Part shown: positions 1 to 7,826 of the stretch, in pieces | Numbering within the stretch: position 1 is the stretch's first letter | Layout: every line of letters starts with the position of its first letter | IMG/VR virus record: IMGVR_UViG_3300047678_000130 | Span: 1-30,210 of that record | DNA: 30,210 nucleotides | Strand: one strand, 5' to 3' | From: a virus | Position numbers and translations under genes: made by a program | Notes under the pieces: model-generated | Seen by the model: the letters and a program-made list of their open reading frames with translations, nothing else | The model's database searches: none | What the model was told of the DNA's origin: nothing

Positions 1-621
1 CGTTGCGGTTTCGACCTGATTTACGCCTTGGCTTGCTCGATTGATGCGAATGAAAGCCTGCGAGCTGTACGCCCACTCGCGATCGGCGGTAACCGGCGGC
101 GACGTGTATCCAGCCGGATCTTTCGCATTCTTTCCGCTGCCCATGTACTGAGCAGCGACCTTGAGACGACCTTTTTTGCCGCCCGAGATCGAGAGCTGGG
201 TGCATACGATCGATGAATGTTTGCGCAAGAGCAAGCCGCCTAGCTTTTCGAGGTGCGTTCTCGACGGCAACTGCCGCGACACGTTCATCGACTGCGGCGT
301 GAATAGATGCTTAAACGGAGCGACTGCGTTTGAGACGCTGTACTGGCCGAGAGCATCTTTCAAGAAGTAACCGATGTCCTGAAACGTTAGATCCGGATTG
401 AAGTTGACGCCTGAACTTACCGTCGTCGCCCACTTGTCGCTCGCGATATCGCTTCCGTTGTCATAACCGGCGTCGTCCTCAAATTGCGTCGATAAATCCG
501 CGATACCGGGCGATGCGGAAATGATACGGCGAAAATCGTCTGCACTTGTGCGATCGACGCCGTAAGCCGTTTGGTTTAGTCGAGAGATAGACCGCTCGAT
601 CTGACTACTATCTGTTGGCAT
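1..621 (-). CDS. Phage tail tube protein, 3' end cut by window edge
   Basis: An uninterrupted minus-strand reading frame of 207 codons runs from an ATG at 621 off the left edge, so the C-terminus is missing. The protein begins MPTDSSQIERSISRLNQ. Its middle has the pattern seen in siphophage tail tube subunits: a segment on a protein layer (FQDIGYFLKDALGQY), then a PFKHLFTPQ stretch and a GGKKGRLKVAAQYMGSG beta-strand region. Tail tube subunits stack as hexamers to form the DNA channel of a long tail. It follows the connector genes and the putative tail terminator, the usual place for this gene, and starts 3 bases after the preceding stop. The assignment rests on pattern and gene order; a sheath or other major tail protein is a less likely alternative. 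Confidence 0.72.
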   Translation of the reverse strand, partial: MPTDSSQIERSISRLNQTAYGVDRTSADDFRRIISASPGIADLSTQFEDDAGYDNGSDIASDKWATTVSSGVNFNPDLTFQDIGYFLKDALGQYSVSNAVAPFKHLFTPQSMNVSRQLPSRTHLEKLGGLLLRKHSSIVCTQLSISGGKKGRLKVAAQYMGSGKNAKDPAGYTSPPVTADREWAYSSQAFIRINRASQGVNQVETAT

Positions 622-624
622 GAT

Positions 625-1005
625 TTATTCCGTCTCCTTGCTGGTGCTCAGTATTGCGTCGGCGACCGCCTCTTTGTTCGAAAGGGTTTCAGCACCTTCG
701 ATGCCGAGGGCGAGAGCCTTTTCGTTGAGGGCCGCTCGTGTCAAAGCCATCAATGATTCAAACGTATCCTCTGTCGGAGCTTGATCGGCTGCGGGTGCGG
801 TCAGTTCGTCAGTTTGGGTGACACCGCCGTCGCTGTCGCCTGAAAGCTCGAAGACCGGAACGGACTCGGTGCCGATCGGATGAACTGCTTTGAGAAGCTC
901 TTCCCCAAGCGCCGGGCTGACCTCGAGGTCAGAACCATCGTTTTGGAGAACTAATTCTCCGACTGTGAATTCTCGAATCTCGTTACTGCTAAATCTAATT
1001 TTCAT
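625..1005 (-). CDS. Small acidic structural-region protein with C-terminal HeH/Rho-N-like segment
   Basis: A 126-residue protein with an ordered N-terminal strand-rich part (MKIRFSSNEIREFTVGEL), a low-complexity acidic middle (about 50-85) and a helical C-terminus (about 86-126, LTRAALNEKALALGIEG then LSNKEAVADAIL). The C-terminal pattern of two helices around a short loop resembles the HeH/LEM or Rho N-terminal fold often appended to small phage head-tail proteins. The start has a good ribosome site (GGAAGG seven bases upstream). It overlaps the upstream gene by 11 bases and lies just before the tail tube gene, so a structural or assembly role is likely, but the exact function is unknown. 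Confidence 0.6.
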   Translation of the reverse strand: MKIRFSSNEIREFTVGELVLQNDGSDLEVSPALGEELLKAVHPIGTESVPVFELSGDSDGGVTQTDELTAPAADQAPTEDTFESLMALTRAALNEKALALGIEGAETLSNKEAVADAILSTSKETE

Positions 1006-1444
1006 TGTTTACCTTCCCGTAAAAATAAGTGGCACCACGATTACTTGCACCAAAGCTTGGCTCCCCAATTTCCCACTCATCGCCGTATGCCGAGCAGACG
1101 CCAGGAACGCCTGAACTCGCCATAAGCCTGAATATCTCTCTACCCATTTCAAAACTCTTTTCCTTTGCCTCTTCGATCCGAACCTCTTCCGGGTTATCAG
1201 CGTTCGACGGCAACGGCGAGACGATGCATTCAATTACAAAATCGACGTCCTGTTCTTCCCGGCTCGATTCGTGGGTTAATGCCCATCGGCCTGAGTAACA
1301 TTCAACGCGAATCACTTTGCGAGTGGCTACATCGATCGGACCTTTTAGCGAGCGATAGAGGACCGCGTCGGCTAAACATTCCGGTGCATCATCGTCGGCG
1401 ATGATCGCTTCGAGCCAGTCATAGATCGCGTTTCTGCTAATCAT
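995..1444 (-). CDS. Putative tail terminator / tail completion protein
   Basis: A 149-residue protein between the HK97 gp10-like gene and the tail tube gene, the position normally held by the tail terminator. It starts with a helical segment (ISRNAIYDWLEAIIADD), followed by alternating strands (VIRVECYSGRWALTH, DVDFVIECIV) and a helix (EAKEKSFEMGREIFRLMA), which fits the mixed alpha/beta fold of gpU/gp37-like terminators that cap the tail tube as a ring. The start overlaps the preceding stop by 4 bases (ATGA). The call depends on gene order and predicted fold rather than a diagnostic motif. Confidence 0.5.
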   Translation of the reverse strand: MISRNAIYDWLEAIIADDDAPECLADAVLYRSLKGPIDVATRKVIRVECYSGRWALTHESSREEQDVDFVIECIVSPLPSNADNPEEVRIEEAKEKSFEMGREIFRLMASSGVPGVCSAYGDEWEIGEPSFGASNRGATYFYGKVNNEN

Positions 1445-1869
1445 TGAACCTCACCACCAAAAATCTCTCGGGCAGCCGCTTCAATCGCCGGAATAACGAA
1501 CGGACGATCCATTCGAAACTCAAGAAATCCGACGTATGGAGCGTCAAATTTAACTAGCACGCGTCCGCGTCCGGTTCGAACCGCTCGGATCTTGTTGTAA
1601 AGTCGACCAGTGTCTTTCGCCGGCGGCTGACCTTTTGCGGATGCTCTGTGGAACATCTGACCGGGGCCGCGAGCTCGGACGCCTTGTACGCGTTGGCCAC
1701 GCTTGAACTTGCGTCTACGATAGATCCGTCCGCTCGGAACAGACTCGTCCATGATCCGACGAGAATGCCTGACGATCGCGTCGGCAAATCGCATCTGAAA
1801 ATCCTCACCGGCTGCCGCTAGAAGCAGCTGAGACTGCCCGACCTTTTTGGTGATAGCAAGCTGAAACAT
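1441..1869 (-). CDS. HK97 gp10-like head-tail joining / tail completion protein
   Basis: A 142-residue basic protein. The C-terminal half contains DTGRLYNKIRAVRTGRG followed by a strand region and APYVGFLEFRMDRPFVIPAIEAA, the typical end of HK97 gp10-family proteins (S/TGRL..., APYA..lEfG, RPF..PA...). Such proteins help close the head or finish the tail at the neck. The N-terminal half is very basic (RRRKFKRGQRVQGVRARGPG, about 50-70). It sits 2 bases after the preceding connector gene and overlaps the next start by 4 bases, forming part of the neck gene string. Confidence 0.65.
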   Translation of the reverse strand: MFQLAITKKVGQSQLLLAAAGEDFQMRFADAIVRHSRRIMDESVPSGRIYRRRKFKRGQRVQGVRARGPGQMFHRASAKGQPPAKDTGRLYNKIRAVRTGRGRVLVKFDAPYVGFLEFRMDRPFVIPAIEAAAREIFGGEVQ

Positions 1870-1871
1870 CG

Positions 1872-2330
1872 TTAACCCCGTTCGATCAGGAATGTCTCGC
1901 TCGCTGCATTCGATGTTGTTGTTTCGTATGCAGCGAGCGAGTTATTAGCTTCGCCGATCAGCGTCGTCCGCCATTGGTTGATCTCAATAGGTGTCAGATA
2001 TTCATTTGTGATCTGACCGCCCGACATTCCCGGTGAGCCGGCGTCCTGTTCGCGTTTTACCTGACCGCTTCGGCGTATCCGGGTATTGACATTCATCAAC
2101 ACGTCAGCCATTGCGAGGTAGAGTACGCCGGCTTTGACCGAGTCAAAACGAAATGTTTCTTCGGCTCCAGATGGATCGTTATCAAAGATCGTTGAGTACA
2201 GATCAAAGCCGATCATCGCTTTGACCTTTCGGATCGCACCGTCGAGACAGAACTGAAGTCTTTGATCGTCGATCTCACTGACCGAAAACGAATTCTTCAG
2301 GTCTGTCAGCGACGGCGTGTTATCCGGCAT
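1872..2330 (-). CDS. Head-tail connector (gp6-like adaptor)
   Basis: A 152-residue protein placed two genes after the major capsid gene. The N-terminal part (SLTDLKNSFSVSEIDDQRLQ, then a helix CLDGAIRKVKAMIG) resembles DNA-packaging adaptor proteins of the gp6/gp15 type, which are mostly helical and bind under the portal as a dodecamer. A second helical stretch (SVKAGVLYLAMADVLMNVNTRI) fits the same all-helical fold. The surrounding genes (capsid before, gp10-like and terminator after) support a neck role. The start is an ATG at 2330, directly after the previous gene. Confidence 0.55.
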   Translation of the reverse strand: MPDNTPSLTDLKNSFSVSEIDDQRLQFCLDGAIRKVKAMIGFDLYSTIFDNDPSGAEETFRFDSVKAGVLYLAMADVLMNVNTRIRRSGQVKREQDAGSPGMSGGQITNEYLTPIEINQWRTTLIGEANNSLAAYETTTSNAASETFLIERG

Positions 2331-2335
2331 CGTTT

Positions 2336-2689
2336 TTATTCACCGAAGTACAGATCAGCGATCTGTTCCTTGTTTAGGTCGTCAGGTACGACCGAGATTC
2401 CCTTAGCACGAACTCGAACGACCATGTCAGCTTTGGACAGCTTCAGGAACTGAGATCTGGTCAGCTCGACCGCCTGAAGGCCCGACGATTCGTTGTTTGA
2501 GTCACTGTCAGACCCGTCACCTGAGTTGCCCGTCGACTCGCTTCCATTGCCCGAACCGAGATCTTCGACTGGTTTCGTGGCAGGCTCCGTGTAGACTTCG
2601 TGCAGACTCTCGTCAAAGTCTGCGACGTTGATGATGATGAATGGCGGTTCTCCTTTCCCGCCTTTGATTTTCATTGTTGCCGGTTGCAT
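2336..2689 (-). CDS. Capsid-adjacent small protein with acidic linker and C-terminal HeH/LEM-like segment
   Basis: A 117-residue protein with an N-terminal strand region (MKIKGGKGEPPFIIINVADFDE), a long Ser/Gly/Asp-rich linker (about 45-72) and a short helical C-terminus (LTRSQFLKLSKADMVVRVRA, then DDLNKEQIADLYF). It has the same three-part plan as the gene at 625-1005. The start could be the first ATG or the ATG five codons later (2674); neither has a clear ribosome site. Located directly after the coat gene, it may decorate or join the head, but no specific function can be given. Confidence 0.5.
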   Translation of the reverse strand: MQPATMKIKGGKGEPPFIIINVADFDESLHEVYTEPATKPVEDLGSGNGSESTGNSGDGSDSDSNNESSGLQAVELTRSQFLKLSKADMVVRVRAKGISVVPDDLNKEQIADLYFGE

Positions 2690-2700
2690 AGAATTTATTG

Positions 2701-2719
2701 GGGCGGCCTTTCACCGCCC
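2701..2719. other. GC-rich inverted repeat between coat gene and next gene
   Basis: GGGCGG (2701-2706) and CCGCCC (2714-2719) can form a 6-bp stem with a 7-base loop just downstream of the coat gene stop on the minus strand. On that strand the stem is followed by CCAATAAATT rather than a T run, so it is not a typical terminator. It may protect the coat mRNA 3' end or lower downstream expression. Confidence 0.4.
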
Positions 2720-2748
2720 TTTGAGAATGACGGGAATACCGTCTGTGA

Positions 2749-3909
2749 TTAACCTGCGATACGAACCGCAAATTCCGGACGGATCAGCTTGCATCCGTAG
2801 AGAACCGAAAATTCCCAGACCGTCTGCTTGTGCTGACGCGAGATCTCGAGTGCGAGCGTAATGCCAGTGACAGGATCGGTGATCTGACCGAACTCATTAC
2901 CGCCCGTGAATACAGAACCGTCAACTCGGCGGTTTGCGAACGCGAATGCTTCCGGGCGGAAGACCATATTCACAACGTGAGACGCACGAAGCGTCATCGC
3001 CTCACCACCGGCCTTTGCGGTCTTGAGAGCCGGGGATATCTGAGCGGTCGTATTACCGACCCCCAATGTGACATCCGCCAATACCGTATAGGTTTGGCTG
3101 TCACCGGCGAACGAAATGATGTCACCCTTAACGAGCGGTGAAGCGTTCGTCGCCTTCGCGATCGATACCGTGCCCGAGCGTCCGTTGTCGGTCGAGCCAA
3201 CACCGGCTGCCTGAGCTCCATTCACGGTTGCAGCACCTGCTGTCAGCACCGTCGAGGTATGCGTCGGGATCGCATCTTCCATGAACCAATCGATCCCGAA
3301 CTTACGCCCGATCTCGCCCTCGATCTTGGAGACTGCCGTACCAGCCTTGTCGGCATCCTGAAACGCAGCCAAGCTGAGAGCATTTGCCTCAGCGTCAGCG
3401 TTGAGCACGCCCTTGCGCATCGTCTTTGGACAGATCTGAGCGGCGAGTACTTTGCGGGCATCCGTCGCGGCCTGCGTCGTGGTTGCAAAAGGCGTGGTAC
3501 CTGCGGTCCCGACGTAGCCGTACACACCTTTGTATTCGGCTAAAAGATCAGCATTGACCTTTGCGGCAAGAGCACGAGCGGATTCCATAACCTGCATACC
3601 GCGGAAGTTATTGGAATCGATCTCGCCGATCTCTTTGTCGGTCAGATGGAAATCGGTTCGTTTCCATTTATCTAGCTTGAGCGGAACCGTGGGGATGATC
3701 TTACTTGCCGGTACCGGCGGCGTGTTGGACGGTACAACGTCGGTAACGTCCTGCGGCGCAGGCAGCGGGAAATCGATCGTGTCACCGAGCTTACGAGCCT
3801 CATCCTGATAGTTGGAGCTAACAAGCTGAGGCATCAAGCAGGTCTCGCGAAGGGTCATTAGACCCATCGCGATGATCTTCGGGATGATTGAAGTGAATTG
3901 GTTTGGCAT
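2749..3909 (-). CDS. Major capsid protein, P22 coat (gp5)-like
   Basis: A 386-residue protein that follows the scaffold gene. The N-terminal part (about 1-110: TLRETCLMPQLVSSNYQDEA, GDTIDFPLP, LDKWKRTDFHLTDKEIGEID) matches the N-arm and spine region of P22-type coat proteins with the HK97 fold. A later segment (VKGDIISFAGDSQTYTV, about 265-280) resembles the strand-rich part of P22 gp5 that includes KRGDKISFAG, and the C-terminus ends in VLYGCKLIRPEFAVRI, like the LWYGVNATRPE ending of gp5. It would form the icosahedral head shell around the scaffold. A ribosome site (AGGAG) lies about 15 bases upstream, rather far. Confidence 0.85.
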   Translation of the reverse strand: MPNQFTSIIPKIIAMGLMTLRETCLMPQLVSSNYQDEARKLGDTIDFPLPAPQDVTDVVPSNTPPVPASKIIPTVPLKLDKWKRTDFHLTDKEIGEIDSNNFRGMQVMESARALAAKVNADLLAEYKGVYGYVGTAGTTPFATTTQAATDARKVLAAQICPKTMRKGVLNADAEANALSLAAFQDADKAGTAVSKIEGEIGRKFGIDWFMEDAIPTHTSTVLTAGAATVNGAQAAGVGSTDNGRSGTVSIAKATNASPLVKGDIISFAGDSQTYTVLADVTLGVGNTTAQISPALKTAKAGGEAMTLRASHVVNMVFRPEAFAFANRRVDGSVFTGGNEFGQITDPVTGITLALEISRQHKQTVWEFSVLYGCKLIRPEFAVRIAG

Positions 3910-3974
3910 GGTTAGTTTTTGTTCTCCTAAATAAAGTTCAACTAGTCATGGCAAACCGCTTACGTCTGCCATTT

Positions 3975-4784
3975 TCAAACTGCTTTGACCTTGCCCGTAG
4001 CGAGGCCCTCAATGTTTACCGCCAGAGCATTTGGGTCGTTGGCGTTAACGACACCCGAACCCTTGAGCGTTTCACTTTGCCTTGACGGTGTTCCGCCGCC
4101 CGCTGCGGTACCGGCGTTAAACATTCCGGCGTACTCCTTGTTCGCCTTCAGGTCCTCAACAAGTTGTTCCGGCGTCTTGAACGCCGTGCCTTTGTACGCG
4201 ATCTCACCGTTCTCGACGACACGTTCGGCGTATTTTCCGAGATCCTCGTCGTAGACTACGGTGATGAACGATCCAAGAACGTGATCGGCGACTCCGTTAA
4301 GGTCGTGCTCATTTTTCAATTCGGCGATCTTTGTTCGTTTGATCGTCGAGATCAGGTGCTTTTCGGTCTCAGCTTTCGCGGCCTTTTCGGCCTCAGCTTC
4401 CGCCTTTGCAGCTTCAAGAAGCCGTGAATGTTCCTGTTTAACGCTTTCAAGCTTTGCGTTGTGAGTCTTTTCGAGCTCTTCAACGGCCGGCGTCCGACCG
4501 GACTTCAATATTTCTTCGATCTCTTCAGGCGTTTTACCGAGCTTTGTGTATTTCTCGACCTCGGCCGCCTTTTTGATCTTTTCGTCAAGTAATTTCGCGT
4601 TGTTATCGCTCAGTTTCTTGAGCTCTTGCTGAAGCGGGATAGCAAGCTTTCCGGCTTCGGCTCCGTCCATCGCGAGACGGTAAGTATTTGTTTTTTCGTC
4701 CTTGATAAAGCTGTCTTTTCCAAGAACCGTTTCGTCGGCCAGCGTATTGAACGCGGACTCTTCGATGATCGCCAACAATGGCAT
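3975..4784 (-). CDS. Capsid scaffold protein
   Basis: A 269-residue, highly charged protein directly before the coat gene. Residues about 45-155 form a long coiled coil rich in Lys, Glu and Ala (LQQELKKLSDNNAKLLDEKI, AKAEAEAEKAAKAETEKHLI). This is followed by a more folded part (about 160-215, including AELKNEHDLNGVADHVLGSF) and a flexible tail with Gly/Ser (AGGGTPSRQSETLKGSG). Coiled-coil proteins in this position act as internal scaffolds that guide coat assembly and leave or are cleaved before DNA packaging. The start has AAGGAG about 12 bases upstream. The 125 bases before it (4785-4909) hold no gene; an AT-rich stretch there might carry a promoter, but none is clear. Confidence 0.75.
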   Translation of the reverse strand: MPLLAIIEESAFNTLADETVLGKDSFIKDEKTNTYRLAMDGAEAGKLAIPLQQELKKLSDNNAKLLDEKIKKAAEVEKYTKLGKTPEEIEEILKSGRTPAVEELEKTHNAKLESVKQEHSRLLEAAKAEAEAEKAAKAETEKHLISTIKRTKIAELKNEHDLNGVADHVLGSFITVVYDEDLGKYAERVVENGEIAYKGTAFKTPEQLVEDLKANKEYAGMFNAGTAAGGGTPSRQSETLKGSGVVNANDPNALAVNIEGLATGKVKAV

Positions 4785-4909
4785 AGTGTTTCGTAGCTCC
4801 TTCCCACACGGGATCTGGTTTAGGTTTTAGGGTTGCGAGGCGGCACAACCCGCTTCAATTGATTTCAAGATACGATTACAACATGACGAATTTTTTTATT
4901 GTGTAACTG

Positions 4910-5182
4910 TTAACGTTCTGCGCCGTGGAAACTCGATTCGATGTGATCAGTTCCGAACTCATCGATGGGAAGATAATCACCGATCGAATCGACGAGCCCG
5001 TCAATATCGACGAACTCGCCATCGATCTCGGTAATGACATGATCAGAGTTGTAGTAGCCGGTGGCGTTTGGAAAGACTGATTTCAACAGCCTGTGAAATT
5101 TCAGGCATCCGCCGCTTTGATCGGCGTATCGCTCCGGGTAGATCTCGCGCAGCGAAGCTATGAATTCGAGCGGCGTAGTCAT
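4910..5182 (-). CDS. Conserved-looking small phage protein with Cys/His/Asp pattern
   Basis: A 90-residue protein in the head gene region. It has a Cys in SGGCLKFHRLLKSVFP (about residue 26), a His in NSDHVITEID (about 48) and Asp in GEFVDIDGLVD (about 59-61). The order Cys, His, Asp resembles a reduced papain/transglutaminase-like catalytic arrangement and similar small proteins are common in phage genomes, but catalysis is only an inference. The start overlaps the stop of the previous gene by 4 bases (ATGA), so the two genes are probably translated together. It may be a cysteine hydrolase active on the capsid or host, or only a structural protein. Confidence 0.55.
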   Translation of the reverse strand: MTTPLEFIASLREIYPERYADQSGGCLKFHRLLKSVFPNATGYYNSDHVITEIDGEFVDIDGLVDSIGDYLPIDEFGTDHIESSFHGAER

Positions 5183-5613
5183 TTGTCGTAAAGCTTTTCG
5201 AAGATAATTAATGCGAGATCCTGCGTAGCTGATTCATGGCGTTCGCGCAGGCCTTCTTGGAGTGAAGCGTTGAATTTCTCAGCCTCGTTCGACGGGCAGA
5301 GCAAGTTTATTTTGTCTCTCGAATAATCCGCGATCAGAGAAAGATGAATATGCAGAAGCTCGTGCAGCATTTGCATTGTCTTTTCTTCGTGTGACTGGTT
5401 GAGCCAGATCGTATAAAAATCCAGTACGACGTTGCGATAGTCATAATTCGCGTTTATCGAAATGGACGCTTCGCCGCTTGCGTTATCTGAACCCCAAAGG
5501 TTTATCCATACGGACTGAACCCATCCCGGCACAAGCCAAAGTGCTGGCTGCAAATATCGATCGATCTCGGCCTGAATATGAGGCTCTATGTTTTTATTCC
5601 AGTTAATTTTCAC
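5179..5613 (-). CDS. Putative zinc metallopeptidase-like protein (HExxH)
   Basis: The chosen start is a GTG at 5613, which shares one base with the upstream TAG (TAGTG) and has GGAG eight bases upstream; an upstream ATG at 5652 would overlap the previous gene by 40 bases and lacks this site. The protein is 144 residues. Its middle reads MQMLHELLHIHLSLIADY: HELLH fits the HExxH zinc-binding motif of zincins, with a Glu/His-containing helix following (EAEKFNASLQEGLRERHES). Such small zincin-like proteins occur in phage head operons, but their targets are not known. A metal ligand downstream cannot be fixed by eye, so activity is uncertain. Confidence 0.6.
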   Translation of the reverse strand: MKINWNKNIEPHIQAEIDRYLQPALWLVPGWVQSVWINLWGSDNASGEASISINANYDYRNVVLDFYTIWLNQSHEEKTMQMLHELLHIHLSLIADYSRDKINLLCPSNEAEKFNASLQEGLRERHESATQDLALIIFEKLYDK

Positions 5614-6293
5614 TATCGATACTCCAAAAAACACCGACAATAGTTCCGGCACTCGAGCGATCCGATGGGCGGCACATCATCGATCGACATCCAGATTCCC
5701 GCGTACGCGATACACCCTTTACAGCTTTCGGCAGCGGTTCGCATTCGTCTCGCCTCGGTGTAGCCGGCTGACTTCCTAATTGCATGGTGAACGATCGCGA
5801 ACGTGACGCCGGCGGCAAGTAGATAGGATTTCGCCCGAGCTTTGATCGTCGGTGTCGAGAGTTTCTTTTCCGGAATATCCTTGGCGAATTTATCGAGAAA
5901 CGCTCTTTCCTCGACGACTGCTGAGACAACCGCTTCGTTGGCGGCTGCCGCGGCGATCGATCCTGATCCGAGAGCGGCTGTCAGAATGTGCGATGTGCTG
6001 ACCACGCTCTTCATTTCATCGCGCCACTGTTCAAGTGAGATCAGGCCATTGGCCAGGCGGTCGGTCAGGATCACGATTCGATTGCCCGACGCAATACGTA
6101 TTCTGAGGATCTGTTCTCGGATCGTTTTGGCCGAGACGTAGCGGCCTTCGATGATGAAGGATGCTCTCGACGCGTCCCACAATACCGGCTTCGAGGTGGA
6201 TCGCAGGCCGAGGATGATGACCAGTGCTCCGCCGATAACTAGAGCGGCTTCCCGAGCTTTTTTCTTTTCCTGTTCGAGTTCTTCAACCGTCAT
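5613..6293 (-). CDS. MuF-like minor head protein
   Basis: A 226-residue protein immediately after the portal gene (4-base overlap), where minor head proteins of the Mu gpF/SPP1 gp7 type are found. The C-terminus has the mark of the family: SCKGCIAYAGIW, then DVPPIGSLECRNYCRCFLEY, with paired cysteines and a Pro-Gly turn. The N-terminal part has a hydrophobic helix (ALVIGGALVIILGL, about 17-30). These proteins bind the portal inside the head and influence DNA ejection or portal incorporation. It is shorter than typical MuF proteins, so only the core domain is present. Confidence 0.72.
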   Translation of the reverse strand: MTVEELEQEKKKAREAALVIGGALVIILGLRSTSKPVLWDASRASFIIEGRYVSAKTIREQILRIRIASGNRIVILTDRLANGLISLEQWRDEMKSVVSTSHILTAALGSGSIAAAAANEAVVSAVVEERAFLDKFAKDIPEKKLSTPTIKARAKSYLLAAGVTFAIVHHAIRKSAGYTEARRMRTAAESCKGCIAYAGIWMSIDDVPPIGSLECRNYCRCFLEYR

Positions 6294-7822
6294 TTGCCGG
6301 GATCGTTGTCGCTATCAGGATCGCTATCCGGACCGCTCTCAGGGCCGGGATCAGTCTCGCCGTCAGTGACGATCGTATTAACGGCCGCAATGCGCTTCAT
6401 TTCCTCGGCGGGATCAAAGCCCGGCGGCATATCAACCACTTGAGGCAACCACTGAAGAAATGTAAATAGCGACAGTTTGTTCGAATCGACCAGATCGCTG
6501 AAGAATTTGACCTGCTCCATCGTGAACGTGAGCCGGTCATACTCCATCTTCAGCTTTAGTTTTGTTCGCTGTTCGGCGTCGTCGAGGTCGATCGTCTTGC
6601 GGCCTTGGATCGCATTGAAATACTGAGCGGTGAGGTACAGGGCTTTTTCGACCGCATTCTCCCAGTCGCGAGCGAGGCGCGAGAGCTTTGACTGTCGTTG
6701 CCCGGCGGCGTCGATCACTTCCGTCGCCGTTCGGACCGTGGCCATCTCATCCGGCATCAGCATGCCGCTTCCGATCCGGGCCATTCGCTGCGAGATATCC
6801 TGATATCGCTGACGAGCTTTATCCAGTCCTTTACCCTCGATCTCAACGTAAAAGACGTTCGCTTTGTCGCCCCAGATCTTAAGGCCTACGCCTGGAGACG
6901 CGACCTGCAACGCGGCGGCCTCGACCGCGTCTTGCTTTTGATCGTACTTTTGGACGCGGATCGGCGTGCAGACGAGGTGGCAAATGCTGTCGTAATCGGA
7001 CGTCTGGTTGTAATGCAGGACGTTCAGCAACGCGAGCGTCAGCAACGGCGGCGATGCGTCTGGTCGTTTGATCGGAATAAGGTTTAGATCTTTGAGGCCA
7101 GTCTTGCCGCTGTCTTTCAGTAGATCAAACTCTTTCGTGCTCGGGTTTTCCTCAAATAACTCCCACGATCCGGGACGAAGTACGCGGTACCGAGTAACTT
7201 CTTTTTCGCCGTATTCGCCATCAGCCTCGAACGTCACTTCTTTGAAAGTCGCCTGAACCAATATGTCGCGTGAACCTTGTTTTTGATACCGAAAATTCAC
7301 AAGCTGAGACGCTTTGTAAAAAACCCAAAACGGACGGTCGCCGGCTCGATCGCGGAGCGTCGGCTTTTGGCCCGCTTCGACCTTCTCCTGCACTTCAGGT
7401 TTGAGCGGTGGAGCGTCGACGTAGATGTATCCGTTGCCGTCGCGCAGGAACATTTCAAAGTTGTCGATCGACCATGACCAAAGACTGTTTCCGCATAGGT
7501 CAATGTCGGTGAACATGTCCTCGATCTCGGGTACGACGTCATCAGGTTTTGGATCGGAGCGGAAGACCATCCCGGCGAACGTCTCGATCGTCAGGCGGAA
7601 TTCGTTCTCGAAAACACTGTTATTCTTTCGAGCGTTGTACTTTTTGTCGGGCTCTTGGTTGAAAGCTGGAAGGTATTCGACGCCACGGTTCCGAATATCT
7701 AGTGACGAGCCCCAGAGATCTTGAGTATACTTCCACGATGGAGCCAGCTTTTCGTGGATCGCGGATGTCTTACTCGGTAGATTATTTGGATCTTTTTCAG
7801 TAGAGGTTTTAGCTTTTGCCAT
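6290..7822 (-). CDS. Portal protein, DUF4055 family
   Basis: A 510-residue protein between the large terminase and the MuF-like gene. The N-terminal region carries YLPAFNQEPDKKYNARKNNS and FRLTIETFAGMVFRSDP, the signature of DUF4055 portal proteins (YLp...E....Y..R...a.f.N...t...l.GmvFrk.P). Portals form the dodecameric ring at one vertex through which DNA is packaged and leaves. The C-terminal tail is low complexity and rich in Asp/Pro/Gly (from about 488). Length is normal for the family. It begins 4 bases before the terminase stop region, consistent with a single packaging operon. Confidence 0.82.
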   Translation of the reverse strand: MAKAKTSTEKDPNNLPSKTSAIHEKLAPSWKYTQDLWGSSLDIRNRGVEYLPAFNQEPDKKYNARKNNSVFENEFRLTIETFAGMVFRSDPKPDDVVPEIEDMFTDIDLCGNSLWSWSIDNFEMFLRDGNGYIYVDAPPLKPEVQEKVEAGQKPTLRDRAGDRPFWVFYKASQLVNFRYQKQGSRDILVQATFKEVTFEADGEYGEKEVTRYRVLRPGSWELFEENPSTKEFDLLKDSGKTGLKDLNLIPIKRPDASPPLLTLALLNVLHYNQTSDYDSICHLVCTPIRVQKYDQKQDAVEAAALQVASPGVGLKIWGDKANVFYVEIEGKGLDKARQRYQDISQRMARIGSGMLMPDEMATVRTATEVIDAAGQRQSKLSRLARDWENAVEKALYLTAQYFNAIQGRKTIDLDDAEQRTKLKLKMEYDRLTFTMEQVKFFSDLVDSNKLSLFTFLQWLPQVVDMPPGFDPAEEMKRIAAVNTIVTDGETDPGPESGPDSDPDSDNDPGK

Positions 7823-7826
7823 GTGA

